Positions 1-11,147 are shown, numbered from the stretch's first letter. The stretch is DNA of 64,000 nt from Prochlorococcus sp. scB243_495L20 (GCA_000634215.1 JFLX01000001.1:474732-538731), one strand, 5' to 3'. Notes: generated by a model not told the origin, from the letters alone. Numbers and translations: made by a program.

Positions 1-231
1 TACAGTCTCAACATCAAATATAACGAAAACTAAGGCAAACATGTAATAACGAATATTAAATTGAATCCATGCTCCTCCTATAGGCTCCATTCCAGATTCA
101 TATGTAAGTTTTCTTTCCCCTGTTCTGCCTTTTGGGGCAACGATAAGATTAGTAACTAGAGCTAATATTGGTACTGCTGCGGCAATGAGAAGGAAACCTA
201 AAAAATATTCATAGCCATTTAATAAAAACAT
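1..231 (-). CDS. ndhC: NAD(P)H-quinone oxidoreductase subunit 3 (partial, runs off window start)
   Basis: Reverse-strand translation [77 protein letters not shown] matches NdhC. Confidence 0.93.
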   Translation of the reverse strand, partial: MFLLNGYEYFLGFLLIAAAVPILALVTNLIVAPKGRTGERKLTYESGMEPIGGAWIQFNIRYYMFALVFVIFDVETV

Positions 232-307
232 CTTAAAAATTAATTTTGAATAAAAGTCGCTTAATTAAGCAAAATCTTTTAAAGTTCTTAAAGAACAATA
301 ATAAACC

Positions 308-736
308 GTGAGTGAAAACATTCAACCAGCCTCTGAGGAAAACAAAATAGTTGAGAACTCTGAGAAAGAAAATCTTTCTGAAAACACCTCAGGAGTAAAT
401 GTTGAACAACCTATATTTAATTTAGAACAAAATAGATTCGAATGTAGAAGTTGTGGATACATTTATGATCCGTCTGAAGGAAATAAAAAACTAAACATAC
501 CTAAAAATACCCCTTTTTCAGAGTTGGATGGGAATACCTTCGCTTGCCCTGTTTGTAGAGCTGGTAAAAATTTTTATAAGGATATTGGATCTAGAGCAAA
601 ACCTAGTGGTTTTGAAGAAAATCTAGTTTATGGGTTTGGTTTCAATAGTTTACCTCCTGGACAAAAAAATATATTAATTTTTGGAGGTTTGGCGTTTGCT
701 GCTGCTATGTTCCTTTCTTTGTACTCTTTGCATTAA
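308..736 (+). CDS. rub: Rubredoxin with C-terminal membrane anchor
   Basis: CRSCGYIYDPSEG...FACPVCRAGKNFY double CxxC motif plus C-terminal TM. Confidence 0.9.
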   Translation: MSENIQPASEENKIVENSEKENLSENTSGVNVEQPIFNLEQNRFECRSCGYIYDPSEGNKKLNIPKNTPFSELDGNTFACPVCRAGKNFYKDIGSRAKPSGFEENLVYGFGFNSLPPGQKNILIFGGLAFAAAMFLSLYSLH

Positions 737-761
737 TATAAACAAATGAAAATGTAATTCC

Positions 762-1775
762 ATGAAAAAAGTTTTTACTAGTATTCCAAATCTTCTTTTA
801 TCTATAGTTATTTGTTTTGTTTTAAGCAGTTGTTCATCTACAGGAGTCAAGATGAATGAAAGCAGTCCTTGGAAAACAATTCAGTTTGAAGATCAAGCTA
901 ATGCTTTAGATGTTGATTTTATAGATGATAATCATGGTTTTTTAGTAGGTTCAAATAGATTGATTATGGAGTCTACTGATGGTGGTGAAACATGGGAAAA
1001 AAGATCATTAGATATCACTGCTGAAGAGAATTTTCGCCTTCTTGATATTGACTTCAATGGCTCTGAAGGTTGGTTAATAGGACAGCCATCTTTAATAATG
1101 CATACTGTCGATGAAGGTCAAAATTGGACAAGGCTTTCTCTTGGTAAGTTACCTGGACAGCCTTTTTTAGTTACTACTATTGATGATGGAGTTGCTCAGT
1201 TGGCAACAACCTCTGCAGCAATTTATGAAACCTCAAATAGCGGTGAGACATGGGAGGCAAAAGTTTCAGACCCTTCGGAACAGGGAGGCATAAGAGATTT
1301 AAGAAGAACATCTAATGGTGACTATGTGAGCGTAAGTAGTCTTGGAAATTTCTTCTCTACTCTTGCTAGTGATAGCAATACTTGGATTGCTCACCAAAGA
1401 GCAAGTAGTAAGAGAGTTCAAAGCATAGGTTTTAACCCAGAAGGAAGTTTATGGATGCTTTCTAGAGGTGCGGAGATTAGGTTTAATGAAGATAGTAATG
1501 ACCTAGAAAGTTGGACTAAACCTATTATTCCAATTCTGAATGGATATAATTATCTTGATATGGGATGGGACCCAAACGGCCACATATGGGCTGGCGGGGG
1601 TAATGGAACTTTAATAGTAAGTGAAGATCAAGGTAAAACTTGGAATTCAGATCCTATCGCTACTGCATTGCCTACTAATTACATAAAGATAGTTTTTCTT
1701 GATAAAGATAATTTAGATAACCAAAAAGGATTCATACTTGGTGAGCGTGGCTATGTTCTAAAGTGGAACGGATAA
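762..1775 (+). CDS. ycf48: Photosystem II assembly factor Ycf48/HCF136-like
   Basis: Lipoprotein signal, repeated SxDGGx[11 protein letters not shown] beta-propeller motifs, located upstream of psbE. Confidence 0.9.
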   Translation: MKKVFTSIPNLLLSIVICFVLSSCSSTGVKMNESSPWKTIQFEDQANALDVDFIDDNHGFLVGSNRLIMESTDGGETWEKRSLDITAEENFRLLDIDFNGSEGWLIGQPSLIMHTVDEGQNWTRLSLGKLPGQPFLVTTIDDGVAQLATTSAAIYETSNSGETWEAKVSDPSEQGGIRDLRRTSNGDYVSVSSLGNFFSTLASDSNTWIAHQRASSKRVQSIGFNPEGSLWMLSRGAEIRFNEDSNDLESWTKPIIPILNGYNYLDMGWDPNGHIWAGGGNGTLIVSEDQGKTWNSDPIATALPTNYIKIVFLDKDNLDNQKGFILGERGYVLKWNG

Positions 1776-1910
1776 CTTAAAATTTTTGGATAAAAAATAA
1801 AAAAAAGCTTAATTTTAAATAAATTTAGCAACTGTCTGTAACCAAGCTGTTAATTTGTTCGCGAACTTATGATTTTACACTGTAAGATCATATGGTAAAC
1901 ATTTGTGATT

Positions 1911-2159
1911 ATGGCCGCAGGTTCAACGGGTGAACGCCCATTTTTTGAAATAATCACCAGTATTAGATACTGGATTATTCATGCAGTAACATTACCAGCT
2001 ATTTTTATAGCAGGATTTTTGTTCGTATACACAGGTTTAGCTTACGACGCTTTCGGCACTCCTCGTCCGGATAGTTATTTTCAGGCCTCTGAAGCAAAAG
2101 CTCCTGTTGTGACACAAAGATTTGAAGCTAAGTCCCAACTAGATTTAAGAACAAAATAA
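1911..2159 (+). CDS. psbE: Cytochrome b559 alpha subunit
   Basis: [56 protein letters not shown] at 1911 preferred over the ORF-track start at 1905. Confidence 0.97.
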   Translation: MAAGSTGERPFFEIITSIRYWIIHAVTLPAIFIAGFLFVYTGLAYDAFGTPRPDSYFQASEAKAPVVTQRFEAKSQLDLRTK

Positions 2160-2161
2160 CT

Positions 2162-2308
2162 ATGTCTAATTCTCAAGCTCCAATGCAGGCTGTTGAAGTC
2201 CGCGTTTATCCTATATTTACTGTCAGATGGTTAGCAGTTCATGCTTTAGCTATCCCTTCAGTATTCTTTTTAGGTTCAATTGCTGCTATGCAATTTGTAG
2301 CCAGATAA
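2162..2308 (+). CDS. psbF: Cytochrome b559 beta subunit
   Basis: 48 aa ORF (not in track): [48 protein letters not shown]. Confidence 0.96.
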
Positions 2309-2319
2309 ATTTAAACATC

Positions 2320-2439
2320 ATGCAAGTAAACGAAAATCCTAACAAAGTTCCAGTTGAACTTAATCGTACAAGTCTTTATCTAGGCTTATTATCAGTATTT
2401 GTTTTGGGAATTTTATTTTCCAGTTACTTTTTCAACTAA
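2320..2439 (+). CDS. psbL: Photosystem II protein L
   Basis: [39 protein letters not shown]; true start is inside the ORF listed from 2227. Confidence 0.96.
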
Positions 2440-2448
2440 ATTAAAATT

Positions 2449-2646
2449 ATGAGTAAATTAAAAGGACCTGATGGAAGAATCCCAGATAGACTTCCCGATG
2501 GTAGACCAGCAGTAGCATGGGAAAGAAGATGGACTGAGGGAACTCTACCTCTTTGGCTTGTTGCTACAGCAGGTGGAATCGCAGTAATCTTTGTTTTAGG
2601 AATTTTTGTCTATGGATCTTACCAAGGTGTCGGAGCTGGAGGCTAA
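2449..2646 (+). CDS. psbJ: Photosystem II protein J
   Basis: [50 protein letters not shown]. Confidence 0.95.
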   Translation: MSKLKGPDGRIPDRLPDGRPAVAWERRWTEGTLPLWLVATAGGIAVIFVLGIFVYGSYQGVGAGG

Positions 2647-2682
2647 CATTATCCTTAACCTAGAGCTGTAAATCACCAAAAT

Positions 2683-3576
2683 CTAATAAGAATCAGTAAA
2701 TATCCTTAGTTTCTCTTTTGTAGAACTTGGGATATTTTCTTTTTGGGTTATCAATCCATCTTTTAATGAAAAATGAGACTTACTTTTTGGTCTTTCTTTT
2801 TCTATTAATTTAGCTACTTCGAAGATTATTTTATTAGCCACTTCAGTATTTGATCTAAGATTATCCAAAACCATTTCTACAGAAACTTCTTGATGAGTTT
2901 GATGCCAGCAATCATAATCAGTAACCATAGATAATGATGTGTAAGCTATTTCAGCTTCTTTAGCTAATCTTGCTTCTGTGTGATTTGTCATTCCAATTAT
3001 TGAACATCCCCAACTCCTATATAAATTAGATTCTGCTCTAGTTGAGAAAGCGGGACCTTCCATTGCTAAATAGGTACCCCCTCTATGCAATTGTCTACCG
3101 CCTGGAATATTTTTTTCTCCGATTTCACTTAATATACGTGATAAATTTGTGCAGAAGGGATCTCCCATAGTTACGTGAGCAACAGCTCCCTCGTTAAAGA
3201 AGGTTGCAGGTCTATTTTTTGTCCGGTCTATAAATTGATCTGGAACGACTATATCAAGTGGCCTTATCTGTTCTTGTAATGAACCAACTGCTGATGGAGC
3301 AATAATCCATCTTACTCCTATTGATCTTAGAGCCCAAATATTAGCTTTGTAAGGGATTTCAGAAGGATTTAAACTATGTGTTCTGCCATGTCTAGGAATG
3401 AATGCTATTTCAAGGTTTCCAAGATTATATACTCTTATTGAATCAGAAGGTTTACCATAGGGAGTATTGATTTCTAGTTCTCTTAAGTACTCTATTTGAT
3501 CCATTGAATAAAATCCACTTCCACCAATCACTCCTAATCTTGATTTTTCAATTGGTAATAAATGTTCCTTATTCAT
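2683..3576 (-). CDS. mtnP: S-methyl-5'-thioadenosine phosphorylase
   Basis: GVIGGSGFY, FIPRHGRTHSLNPSEIPYKANIWAL, MEGPAFSTRAES family motifs. Confidence 0.92.
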   Translation of the reverse strand: MNKEHLLPIEKSRLGVIGGSGFYSMDQIEYLRELEINTPYGKPSDSIRVYNLGNLEIAFIPRHGRTHSLNPSEIPYKANIWALRSIGVRWIIAPSAVGSLQEQIRPLDIVVPDQFIDRTKNRPATFFNEGAVAHVTMGDPFCTNLSRILSEIGEKNIPGGRQLHRGGTYLAMEGPAFSTRAESNLYRSWGCSIIGMTNHTEARLAKEAEIAYTSLSMVTDYDCWHQTHQEVSVEMVLDNLRSNTEVANKIIFEVAKLIEKERPKSKSHFSLKDGLITQKENIPSSTKEKLRIFTDSY

Positions 3577-3586
3577 AGTGATGTAA

Positions 3587-5758
3587 ATGACCTTTAATCA
3601 TCTGGTACTAATTGGAGGAGGACACTCAAATGTTTCTTTATTGAAGAAATGGTTAATGTTTCCGAAATTAATGCCAGAAATTCCTGTTTCAATTATATCT
3701 AGAGATTCTCATTTGGTTTATTCCGGGATATTCCCATCGGTGATTTCAAAATCAATCACTTTAGAAGATAGTTTAATCGATATAAAATCTTTAGCAAAAA
3801 ATGCAAAAGTATCTTTTATAGAAGAAGAAGTAAAGGATATTGATTTCAATTTAAAGAAAATTGTTTTAAGTAATAGACCATCAATTAATTATTCGAAGTT
3901 AGTGCTTAATTATGGAAGTCAAACAATAATTCCAAAAGAATTTGAATCACTAGTTAAAAATCGAAATGCTTTTTCAATTAAACCTTTTTTAAGGGCTTAT
4001 AACTCAATACTAAAAGAGGACATTTTTGATTCAGTTAATGAACTTCCATTTGTAATTGTTGGGAGTGGCCTTGCTGCAATTGAAGTATCTTATGCTTTGA
4101 GAAAAAGATGGGGAGATAGGCCTTTAAAACTATTATGTGATTCAAGAAAAATTAATAATGCAATTCTTAAAAATTTACGGAATTCCAATATTGATTTAGT
4201 TGAAAAACTTAATTTTGATTATGGCAAGATTCTTTTATGTACTGGAAATACATCTCCGTTATGGGTACAAAAAAAATTATTGGATTCGGATACTCATGGC
4301 AGAATAATCACAAATAGGGATTTGCAGATAAAAAGTTTATCTGGAATCTTTGCTGTCGGTGATTGCGCAATTATAGATTCAGCAAAAAGACCAGCATCTG
4401 GAGTTTTTGCAGTAAAAGTAGTAAATACATTAGTCCAAAATCTAAAAAAAGATATAGAAGGGAGATCATTAATTAAGTGGTTTCCTCAAAAGATTGGATT
4501 GCAAATAGTAAATATATTTCCAAGCCATCATCCAAAGGCTTTTGCTATTTATCGTAATTTTGTTTTCGGCCCTTCTTTTATTTTTTGGATTTTAAAGCAT
4601 AAAATTGATCTCAACTTTATTAAAAAGTTCAGATCAAAAAGGGTAATTATGAAAAGTAGTGTAAAAAATATTTCATTGAATGATTGCAGAGGATGTGCAG
4701 CTAAAATTCCTCAGTTTGTTTTGAATAAATCATTAATAGTTTCTAATTTAAATTCTTTTGCCTCATCACCTGAAGATTCAGTTGAGATATATCAAAATGG
4801 TCAAGATATTATCTTGCAAAGTATAGATGGATTTCCTGCTTTGGTAAGTGATCCTTGGCTTAATGCAAAAATTACTACTTTGCATGCTTGCTCAGATTTG
4901 TGGGCATGCGGAGCAAAGCTTTCATCCGCGCAGGCTTTAATTTCATTACCAAAAGTTGAAAGAGAATTCCAGAGTTACCTCTTTTCTCAATCACTTCAAG
5001 CTATTAAATCGACAGTTGAGGATCATGGAGGTGAATTACTTGGAGGCCATACTTTTGAGGCAAGAAGTTTAGTAAATAAACCCTATTCATTAGGAATTGA
5101 TCTTTCTTTAACAGTTCAAGGTATTTTAAAAAATGGAACAAAACCATGGCTTAAATCTGGAATGAATATTGGAGATATTCTTATGATGTCTAGACCTCTG
5201 GGCGTTGGAATTTACTTTGCCGGTCAAATGCAAAATATTAATATGCTAGGTAGTTCTTCTGAAATAATTAATAATTTAGTGAAGAGTCAGCAATATTTGA
5301 TTGATGAAATTTATCTTTTTCAAAATCAATTTAAAGAATCATTAGTCAATGCTGCGACTGATATTACTGGATATGGATTTATTGGACATCTTAAAGAAAT
5401 GATTGAATCATCTAATTTATATAGGCAAAGTAATAATCTTGAGCCACTAAAAGTTTTATTAGATTTATTTGCATTTAAAGCTTATCCTGGAGTATTTGAT
5501 TTAATAAGAAAAGATGTTAAAAGTACTTTCTTTGAATCTAATAAAGAAATTTTTGACAAAATTTATAAAGTAAATAAGCAAAAAAGAATAATTAATTTTT
5601 TAGACGTAAATTCATTAGATCAAGAGACTTTTAACCAGAGAATATCATTGTTATTAGATCCTCAAACATGTGGCCCCTTGTTGATAAGTTGCAATCGTAA
5701 ATATGAAAATGTTCTAAAGGATAAATGGTACAAAGTTGGAGAAGTGGTAAAAATGTAA
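3587..5758 (+). CDS. selD: Fusion: FAD pyridine nucleotide-disulfide oxidoreductase + selenide, water dikinase
   Basis: N-terminal LVLIGGGHSNVSLLKKW FAD domain; C-terminal SelD core DCRGCAAKIP...SPEDSVEIY...ITTLHACSDLWACGA. Confidence 0.9.
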   Translation: MTFNHLVLIGGGHSNVSLLKKWLMFPKLMPEIPVSIISRDSHLVYSGIFPSVISKSITLEDSLIDIKSLAKNAKVSFIEEEVKDIDFNLKKIVLSNRPSINYSKLVLNYGSQTIIPKEFESLVKNRNAFSIKPFLRAYNSILKEDIFDSVNELPFVIVGSGLAAIEVSYALRKRWGDRPLKLLCDSRKINNAILKNLRNSNIDLVEKLNFDYGKILLCTGNTSPLWVQKKLLDSDTHGRIITNRDLQIKSLSGIFAVGDCAIIDSAKRPASGVFAVKVVNTLVQNLKKDIEGRSLIKWFPQKIGLQIVNIFPSHHPKAFAIYRNFVFGPSFIFWILKHKIDLNFIKKFRSKRVIMKSSVKNISLNDCRGCAAKIPQFVLNKSLIVSNLNSFASSPEDSVEIYQNGQDIILQSIDGFPALVSDPWLNAKITTLHACSDLWACGAKLSSAQALISLPKVEREFQSYLFSQSLQAIKSTVEDHGGELLGGHTFEARSLVNKPYSLGIDLSLTVQGILKNGTKPWLKSGMNIGDILMMSRPLGVGIYFAGQMQNINMLGSSSEIINNLVKSQQYLIDEIYLFQNQFKESLVNAATDITGYGFIGHLKEMIESSNLYRQSNNLEPLKVLLDLFAFKAYPGVFDLIRKDVKSTFFESNKEIFDKIYKVNKQKRIINFLDVNSLDQETFNQRISLLLDPQTCGPLLISCNRKYENVLKDKWYKVGEVVKM

Positions 5759-7006
5759 TTAATTTCTATTTAATTTATCAATTTCCAAATATCTTAATCT
5801 TTTGATTTCCTTTCCCATCTCCTTCCCTGGATCCCATCCTTCTTTTTTTAATGTTTCTCCATCTTTTTTTGATTTTATGAATTTGTAAATAAATAACCAC
5901 TTAAACAAGTTACGCCAGTAAGGTACTCCATCACAAATTAATAATTTGACTGTCTCATCATTAAGGTTTCTTTCCTCAATAAATTCTGTCCAACTTGATG
6001 GATAAAAATGATTGAATTTTTTTTGGTTTGTATTTAATATCTTTTTGATATTTAAATAATCTTCTAATATTTTTATCTCACTATTATTTACCAAAAATCT
6101 CTGACATGCTTTTTCTAAATCTTCTGAATCTTTTAATAAGTAAAGCATATGATTTCCCTTTAACTTCTTAATCCAATTTAGTCCTCTTAAAAACCTTTTA
6201 TCGACTTTAATATTTTCATTTAAGATTGAGATTATTTCCCATTTATGAATTATCGAAATTACATTAGTCAAATTATCGTGTTTGCAAATTTCAGTTAGTT
6301 CCATCCTTATTCGTATGCCTAGTGCAGGAGGGTAACTCATTTTCTGATGAGTTTCTGAATTTTTCCATGGCCATTGTCTAACTGTTTCTTGAGATTGTTT
6401 GAGAGAATTATTTGAAATATTGAAATCTAACCTTGAAGCATATTTTGCACATCTAATTAATCTACTTGGATCATCTGAAATACTATTATTGTGAAGTAAT
6501 TTCAATCTTTTACTCTTTATATCAGAAATTCCACCATAAAGATCATAGATTTTTCTTGTAGAGACCTCAAAGGCTATTGAATTTATTGTGAAATCTCTCC
6601 TCTTAAGATCCTCCTCAATAGTACTTTTATTTATTGTGGGATTTAAGCCTGGAGCAGAATAAGTTTCTTTTCTTGCAGAAGCAATATCAATTTTATAGTC
6701 ATTTATATTTATTTCTACAGTGTTGTATAAATTAAATTCCTTGATTAAACATAAATCTACATTTACAATATTTTTTTTTATAAATTTTGCAAGAGAAATA
6801 GAGGATCCTTCAATAACAAGATCAATATCTACAGGTTTAGAAAACGATTTTTTGTGTAATTTACTAATTAATAAATCTCTTATGTAACCGCCAACAAAAG
6901 CTACTTTAGTATTGTTATTAGATTCTATGTATTTAGCAATTAGATTATAAAGATTAAATGGAGTTTTGATTAATTCTCCTTGGATGTAATCAGAGATATC
7001 GTTCAT
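5759..7006 (-). CDS. CCA tRNA nucleotidyltransferase / poly(A) polymerase family
   Basis: FVGGYIRDLLI, DIDLVIEG, RRDFTINSIAFEV, DDPSRLIRCAKYASRL. Confidence 0.9.
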   Translation of the reverse strand: MNDISDYIQGELIKTPFNLYNLIAKYIESNNNTKVAFVGGYIRDLLISKLHKKSFSKPVDIDLVIEGSSISLAKFIKKNIVNVDLCLIKEFNLYNTVEININDYKIDIASARKETYSAPGLNPTINKSTIEEDLKRRDFTINSIAFEVSTRKIYDLYGGISDIKSKRLKLLHNNSISDDPSRLIRCAKYASRLDFNISNNSLKQSQETVRQWPWKNSETHQKMSYPPALGIRIRMELTEICKHDNLTNVISIIHKWEIISILNENIKVDKRFLRGLNWIKKLKGNHMLYLLKDSEDLEKACQRFLVNNSEIKILEDYLNIKKILNTNQKKFNHFYPSSWTEFIEERNLNDETVKLLICDGVPYWRNLFKWLFIYKFIKSKKDGETLKKEGWDPGKEMGKEIKRLRYLEIDKLNRN

Positions 7007-7011
7007 GAGTT

Positions 7012-9420
7012 TTAACTTACATAACGAATTGGAGCTAATCTGGGATCTAGAATTTTACTTCCTTTATCACCAAATTTCACTGCTAAAGATATTTTTTCCC
7101 CACTCCCGAAAATATGTATGATTTCACCTTTCCCAAACTTTGAGTGAATTAGCTTATCTCCAACTATCCAGCTTTTCCCTTTACTTGGACCTGAATATAA
7201 TTTCCTTACTGCATTTATTGGTTTGTTAACAAATTCATTTGGGTTGTTTCGATCAACTCGAGTTAAACGATCAAGATGCCAATCTCTTCTAATTGATGCA
7301 CCACCAGTTTGTGGTAATTCGCCATCCATTAAATCTTCAGGTATTTCTGAAAGAAATATTGAAGGAATTGTTGCTTCACGCATTCCACCCCATAATCTTC
7401 TTTCTCTTGCATGACTTAAGAAAACTCTTTCTTTAGCTCTAGTAATACCTACATAGCATAATCTTCTTTCCTCTTCAAGAAGTGAGGGAGTATCTATTGA
7501 TCTATGGCTAGGGAAGAGACCTTGTTCTAGCCCAGTGATAAAAACATTTTGAAATTCTAAACCTTTACTATTATGCAGAGTCATAAGAGTTACAGAGTTG
7601 GGATTATTTTTCTTCGTATCATTATCAGTTGTTAATGCTGCTGTAGACAGAAATCCTTCTACATCTCCACTTTCGGTTTCTTCTTCATATTGAGTAGCTG
7701 CATTAATTAGTTCTTGTAAGTTATTTCTTCTATCTTCAGATTCTTCAGTCCCACTAGAGAGCAAGTCACTTAAATAACCACTTTTTTCTAAGATTAGTTG
7801 TAAAAGTTGAGCAGGTCCTGAATTTTCAAGATAACAAAGAAGATCATTCATAACTTCAGTAAATTTATTAATTCCTTTTGATGATCTGCCTATTGTTTCT
7901 TCAAGACTTTGCTTATCATTAAGAACCTCCCATAATGGGATGTTCAACCTATTAGATAGTTCAGTAAGTTTTTGAATAGTAGTCTTACCAATTCCTCTTC
8001 TTGGAACATTTATGATTCGTAAAAGACTAACGTTATCTGAAGAATTAACCAGAACTTTCAAATATGCTATTGCATCTTTAATTTCTCTTCTATCATAAAA
8101 ACGCAATCCTCCAAAAATTGTATAGGGAATGCGCCACCTTACAAGAGACTCTTCTAATACTCTTGATTGAGCTCTGGTTCGATATAAAATTGCAAAATTT
8201 TTCCAAATTGGGTTTTGATTATGGTTATTGAGTGATTTTATTTTATTGGTAATTGCTTCTGCCTCGGAAATTTCATCATCACAGCTGAGTAATGTTAAAA
8301 GTTCTCCTTTTTCTTTAGTAGCCTTTAAAACTTTGTCAATTCTTTCAGAGTTGTTTTCAATTAGTGAGTTTGCAGCATCAAGGATATTAGAAGATGACCT
8401 ATAATTTTCTTCTAATTTAATTAAAGATGATTTTGTATCGTCTTTGATTGAAGTTTTAAAATCTTCTTGAAAACCAATTAAAATTCTGAAGTCGGCTGCT
8501 CTGAAACTATAGATACTTTGATCAGCATCCCCAACTACAAAAATTGACCGATCTTCCCAATTGAAGAATTTTTTTGGTTCAGTATTTCCAGCCGTAATTA
8601 ATTTTATAAGTTCATATTGTGTTCTATTTGTATCTTGATATTCGTCAACTAAAATATGTTTAAATCTTTTGTGCCAGTAATCTCTGACCATATCATTTTG
8701 CCTCAATAAGAAAACAGGCAAAAGTAGAAGATCATCAAAATCTAAAGAATTATTTTTTGAGAGCGAAACTCTATATCTCTTGTATGCTTCTGCAACTGTT
8801 TTATCAAAGTTATTATCTGCTATTTCTAAAAGATCGTTAGAAGTTAAGCATTGATTTTTAGCATTACTTATTAATCTTTTAATCTTTTTGGGATCATATC
8901 TTTTTGGGTCAAGATTCATATCTTGACTGATAATTTCTTTTACTAATGTTTGAGAATCTGTTTCATCGTAAATTGAAAATTGCCGTGTCCATCTTAGGCC
9001 CTCTGGATCAGTATATTTTTCAATATCGTATCTCAGAAGTCTCGAAAATAAAGAATGGAAAGTACCGATCCAAAGGTTCTGAAGCCTCTCTTGGTGAACG
9101 TTTGTTCTTAATTGATTTTGATCAATTTCTTTAAGAGTTTGCCAAGGCTGCCCAAATTGATTAAAAGCTAATTCTTGGGCTAGAAGAACCTCCAATCTTG
9201 CTTTCATCTCTTTAGCAGCTTTGTTAGTAAATGTGACTGCGAGAATGTTATGGGGATCTATAGAGTTACCCTCAATAAGGTTTGCAATTCTGTGAGTCAG
9301 AGCCTTAGTTTTGCCGCTGCCTGCACCTGCTACAACTAGTAGTGGTCCATAAACATGTTTTACTGCTTGAAGTTGTTGATTGTTTAGGGACTTAAAAAGG
9401 TAATTGTTGGTTTCAGGCAC
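7012..9420 (-). CDS. pcrA: UvrD/PcrA superfamily I DNA helicase
   Basis: VVAGAGSGKTKALTHRIANLI, AVTFTNKAAKEM, LVDEYQDTNRTQYELI, VGDADQSIYSFRAAD, TLMTLHNSKGLEF, RRLCYVGITRAKE. Confidence 0.95.
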   Translation of the reverse strand: MPETNNYLFKSLNNQQLQAVKHVYGPLLVVAGAGSGKTKALTHRIANLIEGNSIDPHNILAVTFTNKAAKEMKARLEVLLAQELAFNQFGQPWQTLKEIDQNQLRTNVHQERLQNLWIGTFHSLFSRLLRYDIEKYTDPEGLRWTRQFSIYDETDSQTLVKEIISQDMNLDPKRYDPKKIKRLISNAKNQCLTSNDLLEIADNNFDKTVAEAYKRYRVSLSKNNSLDFDDLLLLPVFLLRQNDMVRDYWHKRFKHILVDEYQDTNRTQYELIKLITAGNTEPKKFFNWEDRSIFVVGDADQSIYSFRAADFRILIGFQEDFKTSIKDDTKSSLIKLEENYRSSSNILDAANSLIENNSERIDKVLKATKEKGELLTLLSCDDEISEAEAITNKIKSLNNHNQNPIWKNFAILYRTRAQSRVLEESLVRWRIPYTIFGGLRFYDRREIKDAIAYLKVLVNSSDNVSLLRIINVPRRGIGKTTIQKLTELSNRLNIPLWEVLNDKQSLEETIGRSSKGINKFTEVMNDLLCYLENSGPAQLLQLILEKSGYLSDLLSSGTEESEDRRNNLQELINAATQYEEETESGDVEGFLSTAALTTDNDTKKNNPNSVTLMTLHNSKGLEFQNVFITGLEQGLFPSHRSIDTPSLLEEERRLCYVGITRAKERVFLSHARERRLWGGMREATIPSIFLSEIPEDLMDGELPQTGGASIRRDWHLDRLTRVDRNNPNEFVNKPINAVRKLYSGPSKGKSWIVGDKLIHSKFGKGEIIHIFGSGEKISLAVKFGDKGSKILDPRLAPIRYVS

Positions 9421-9442
9421 TTTTGGAAGGGTTTTTCAAAAA

Positions 9443-9649
9443 TCAGACTTTACTATTAGATTCAGATTCCGTATCTAGATCTTCTAACGCTTTTTTTAAA
9501 TTTATAAGTTCATTATTGTTATTAATTATTTCTTCAAATTTATTTTGAGGCATCTTTAATTTAATACTTCTGTCTAGAATTTCTTTTTCCAATCTCTTTT
9601 TATATGAGGTAATGAGATTCTTAGATAATTTTAAATCTTGTTGATCCAA
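9443..9649 (-). CDS. Hypothetical protein
   Basis: 68 aa charged ORF just upstream of the helicase, same strand. Confidence 0.6.
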   Translation of the reverse strand: MDQQDLKLSKNLITSYKKRLEKEILDRSIKLKMPQNKFEEIINNNNELINLKKALEDLDTESESNSKV

Positions 9650-9828
9650 AAATTTATTAAAAAAGTAGTTCTATATTAGCGGAAAAAAAATTTTTTATTT
9701 GAATTATTTCAACTATCACTTTGGAATAAAGTTATTAATTAAGAAGCGTTGCGTTAAGTTTGAAATTGGATTGTTTTTACTAGCTTTGTATTAGTCTTAA
9801 GACCGATCTTTAAATTTTTACTTCAGGA

Positions 9829-10341
9829 ATGTCAGTTTCAAAGAAAAATCAATTATTGTCCGCTGATAAGAAATTAAATGATTTAAGCAATATAAAAGAA
9901 TTTATTAATAGTGCAAACTCAAGATTAGATGCAATAATTTCTATAACAAGTAATTCACATGCAATTGCCGCAGACGCTGTAACAGCAATGATTTGTGAAA
10001 ATCAAGATTCAGTTAATTCAAAAATATCTTTAAATACAACCAACAAGATGTCCGTTTGTTTGAGAGATGGAGAAATAATCCTAAGGATTGTTGCTTATCT
10101 TTTAATTTCTAATGACGAATCAGTTTTAGAAAAAAGTTGTTTAAAGGATCTTAAAAATACTTATCTTGCTCTTGGGGTACCTTTAAAAAATGCAAGAAGG
10201 GTTGTTGAGTTAATGCGAGATGCAACAGTCTCTGATTTAAATTCAACAGTTAATAATATGCAAGGAAATAAAAGCTTTCTTCCTAAATTAGTATCTGAAA
10301 CTAAGTTTCAATTTGAAAGGATAATTAATCTTTTAAACTAG
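9829..10341 (+). CDS. cpeB: Degenerate phycoerythrin class III beta subunit
   Basis: [27 protein letters not shown]...[21 protein letters not shown]...[12 protein letters not shown] matches phycoerythrin beta. Confidence 0.93.
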   Translation: MSVSKKNQLLSADKKLNDLSNIKEFINSANSRLDAIISITSNSHAIAADAVTAMICENQDSVNSKISLNTTNKMSVCLRDGEIILRIVAYLLISNDESVLEKSCLKDLKNTYLALGVPLKNARRVVELMRDATVSDLNSTVNNMQGNKSFLPKLVSETKFQFERIINLLN

Positions 10342-10876
10342 CTAAATTCCTTATCTCTGAAGTATGTGACGTCTGTATTACTGAGTTATTTTCTAGATTT
10401 CTAATAGTAGAAAATCTGGATCTTATGTGAGTGGATAAAAAGGAAATTCTTTCATCCACAACTTTTGATTTGTAAATAGTTTTAATGTTTAAATTATTTT
10501 GTTCATCAAAAAAATAATTGGATGATGAAATAAAGGATTCTGTATAACCTTTATTTCTTAAAACAATTCCTGAATTCTCATCCTTTGGTAAAAATATCAA
10601 AATAGTTTCATCTCCCTCACTCATATTATCTTCTTCCCAATCACTAAAAGCTTGCCATTTTATAGAAATGGCTATGTTCTCTAGGTTTAAAATTAATTTG
10701 TAATTTTTAAAAATTTCAATAACTTTTTTATTTTTTGAGTTGATACTTTTAATATATATTTTACTAGTTGAGTTTTCAAATTCCTGAAAAGCTAAAGTAT
10801 GAGTACTTCTTATGGATTTCCACTCTCCTATACTTTTATCAATGAATTGATTAATTGTTGTTAGATTCTTCGTCAA
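10325..10876 (-). CDS. cpeS: CpeS-like phycobiliprotein lyase
   Basis: [25 protein letters not shown]-terminus, beta-rich fold, tail-to-tail with cpeB. Confidence 0.8.
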   Translation of the reverse strand: MTKNLTTINQFIDKSIGEWKSIRSTHTLAFQEFENSTSKIYIKSINSKNKKVIEIFKNYKLILNLENIAISIKWQAFSDWEEDNMSEGDETILIFLPKDENSGIVLRNKGYTESFISSSNYFFDEQNNLNIKTIYKSKVVDERISFLSTHIRSRFSTIRNLENNSVIQTSHTSEIRNLASLKD

Positions 10877-11030
10877 GTTTATCTTCTACGGAATGATTTT
10901 CTGCTTTTTGAATCATTCTTACCATTGAATCCACCATTAATCTCTTGGCAGAAGTTACTTTTAATCCAGAAGGAGTGGTTGATATTTGTTCTCCAGGGCG
11001 ATCATGTGAAGTTGGTCTAAATGGAGTCAT
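10851..11030 (-). CDS. Small hypothetical protein (59 aa)
   Basis: [59 protein letters not shown]; not in track; 3' end overlaps the cpeS start. Confidence 0.65.
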   Translation of the reverse strand: MTPFRPTSHDRPGEQISTTPSGLKVTSAKRLMVDSMVRMIQKAENHSVEDKLDEESNNN

Positions 11031-11147
11031 TTATTGTCTTTAAAAAATTAATCGATATCTATTCTCGCATGAATTCATATTTATAAAGTTGTTGTTTGCA
11101 AAAATGTCATATCTCTCTTCTTTGATTACTGAATTTTTAACTGTTCT

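Noticed and set aside
2227-2319. N-terminal extension of the psbL ORF ([11 protein letters not shown]...)
   Set aside because: Overlaps psbF out of frame; PsbL starts at 2320.
7223-9134. Plus-strand ORFs at 7223-7414 and 8946-9134
   Set aside because: Antisense to the UvrD/PcrA helicase coding sequence.
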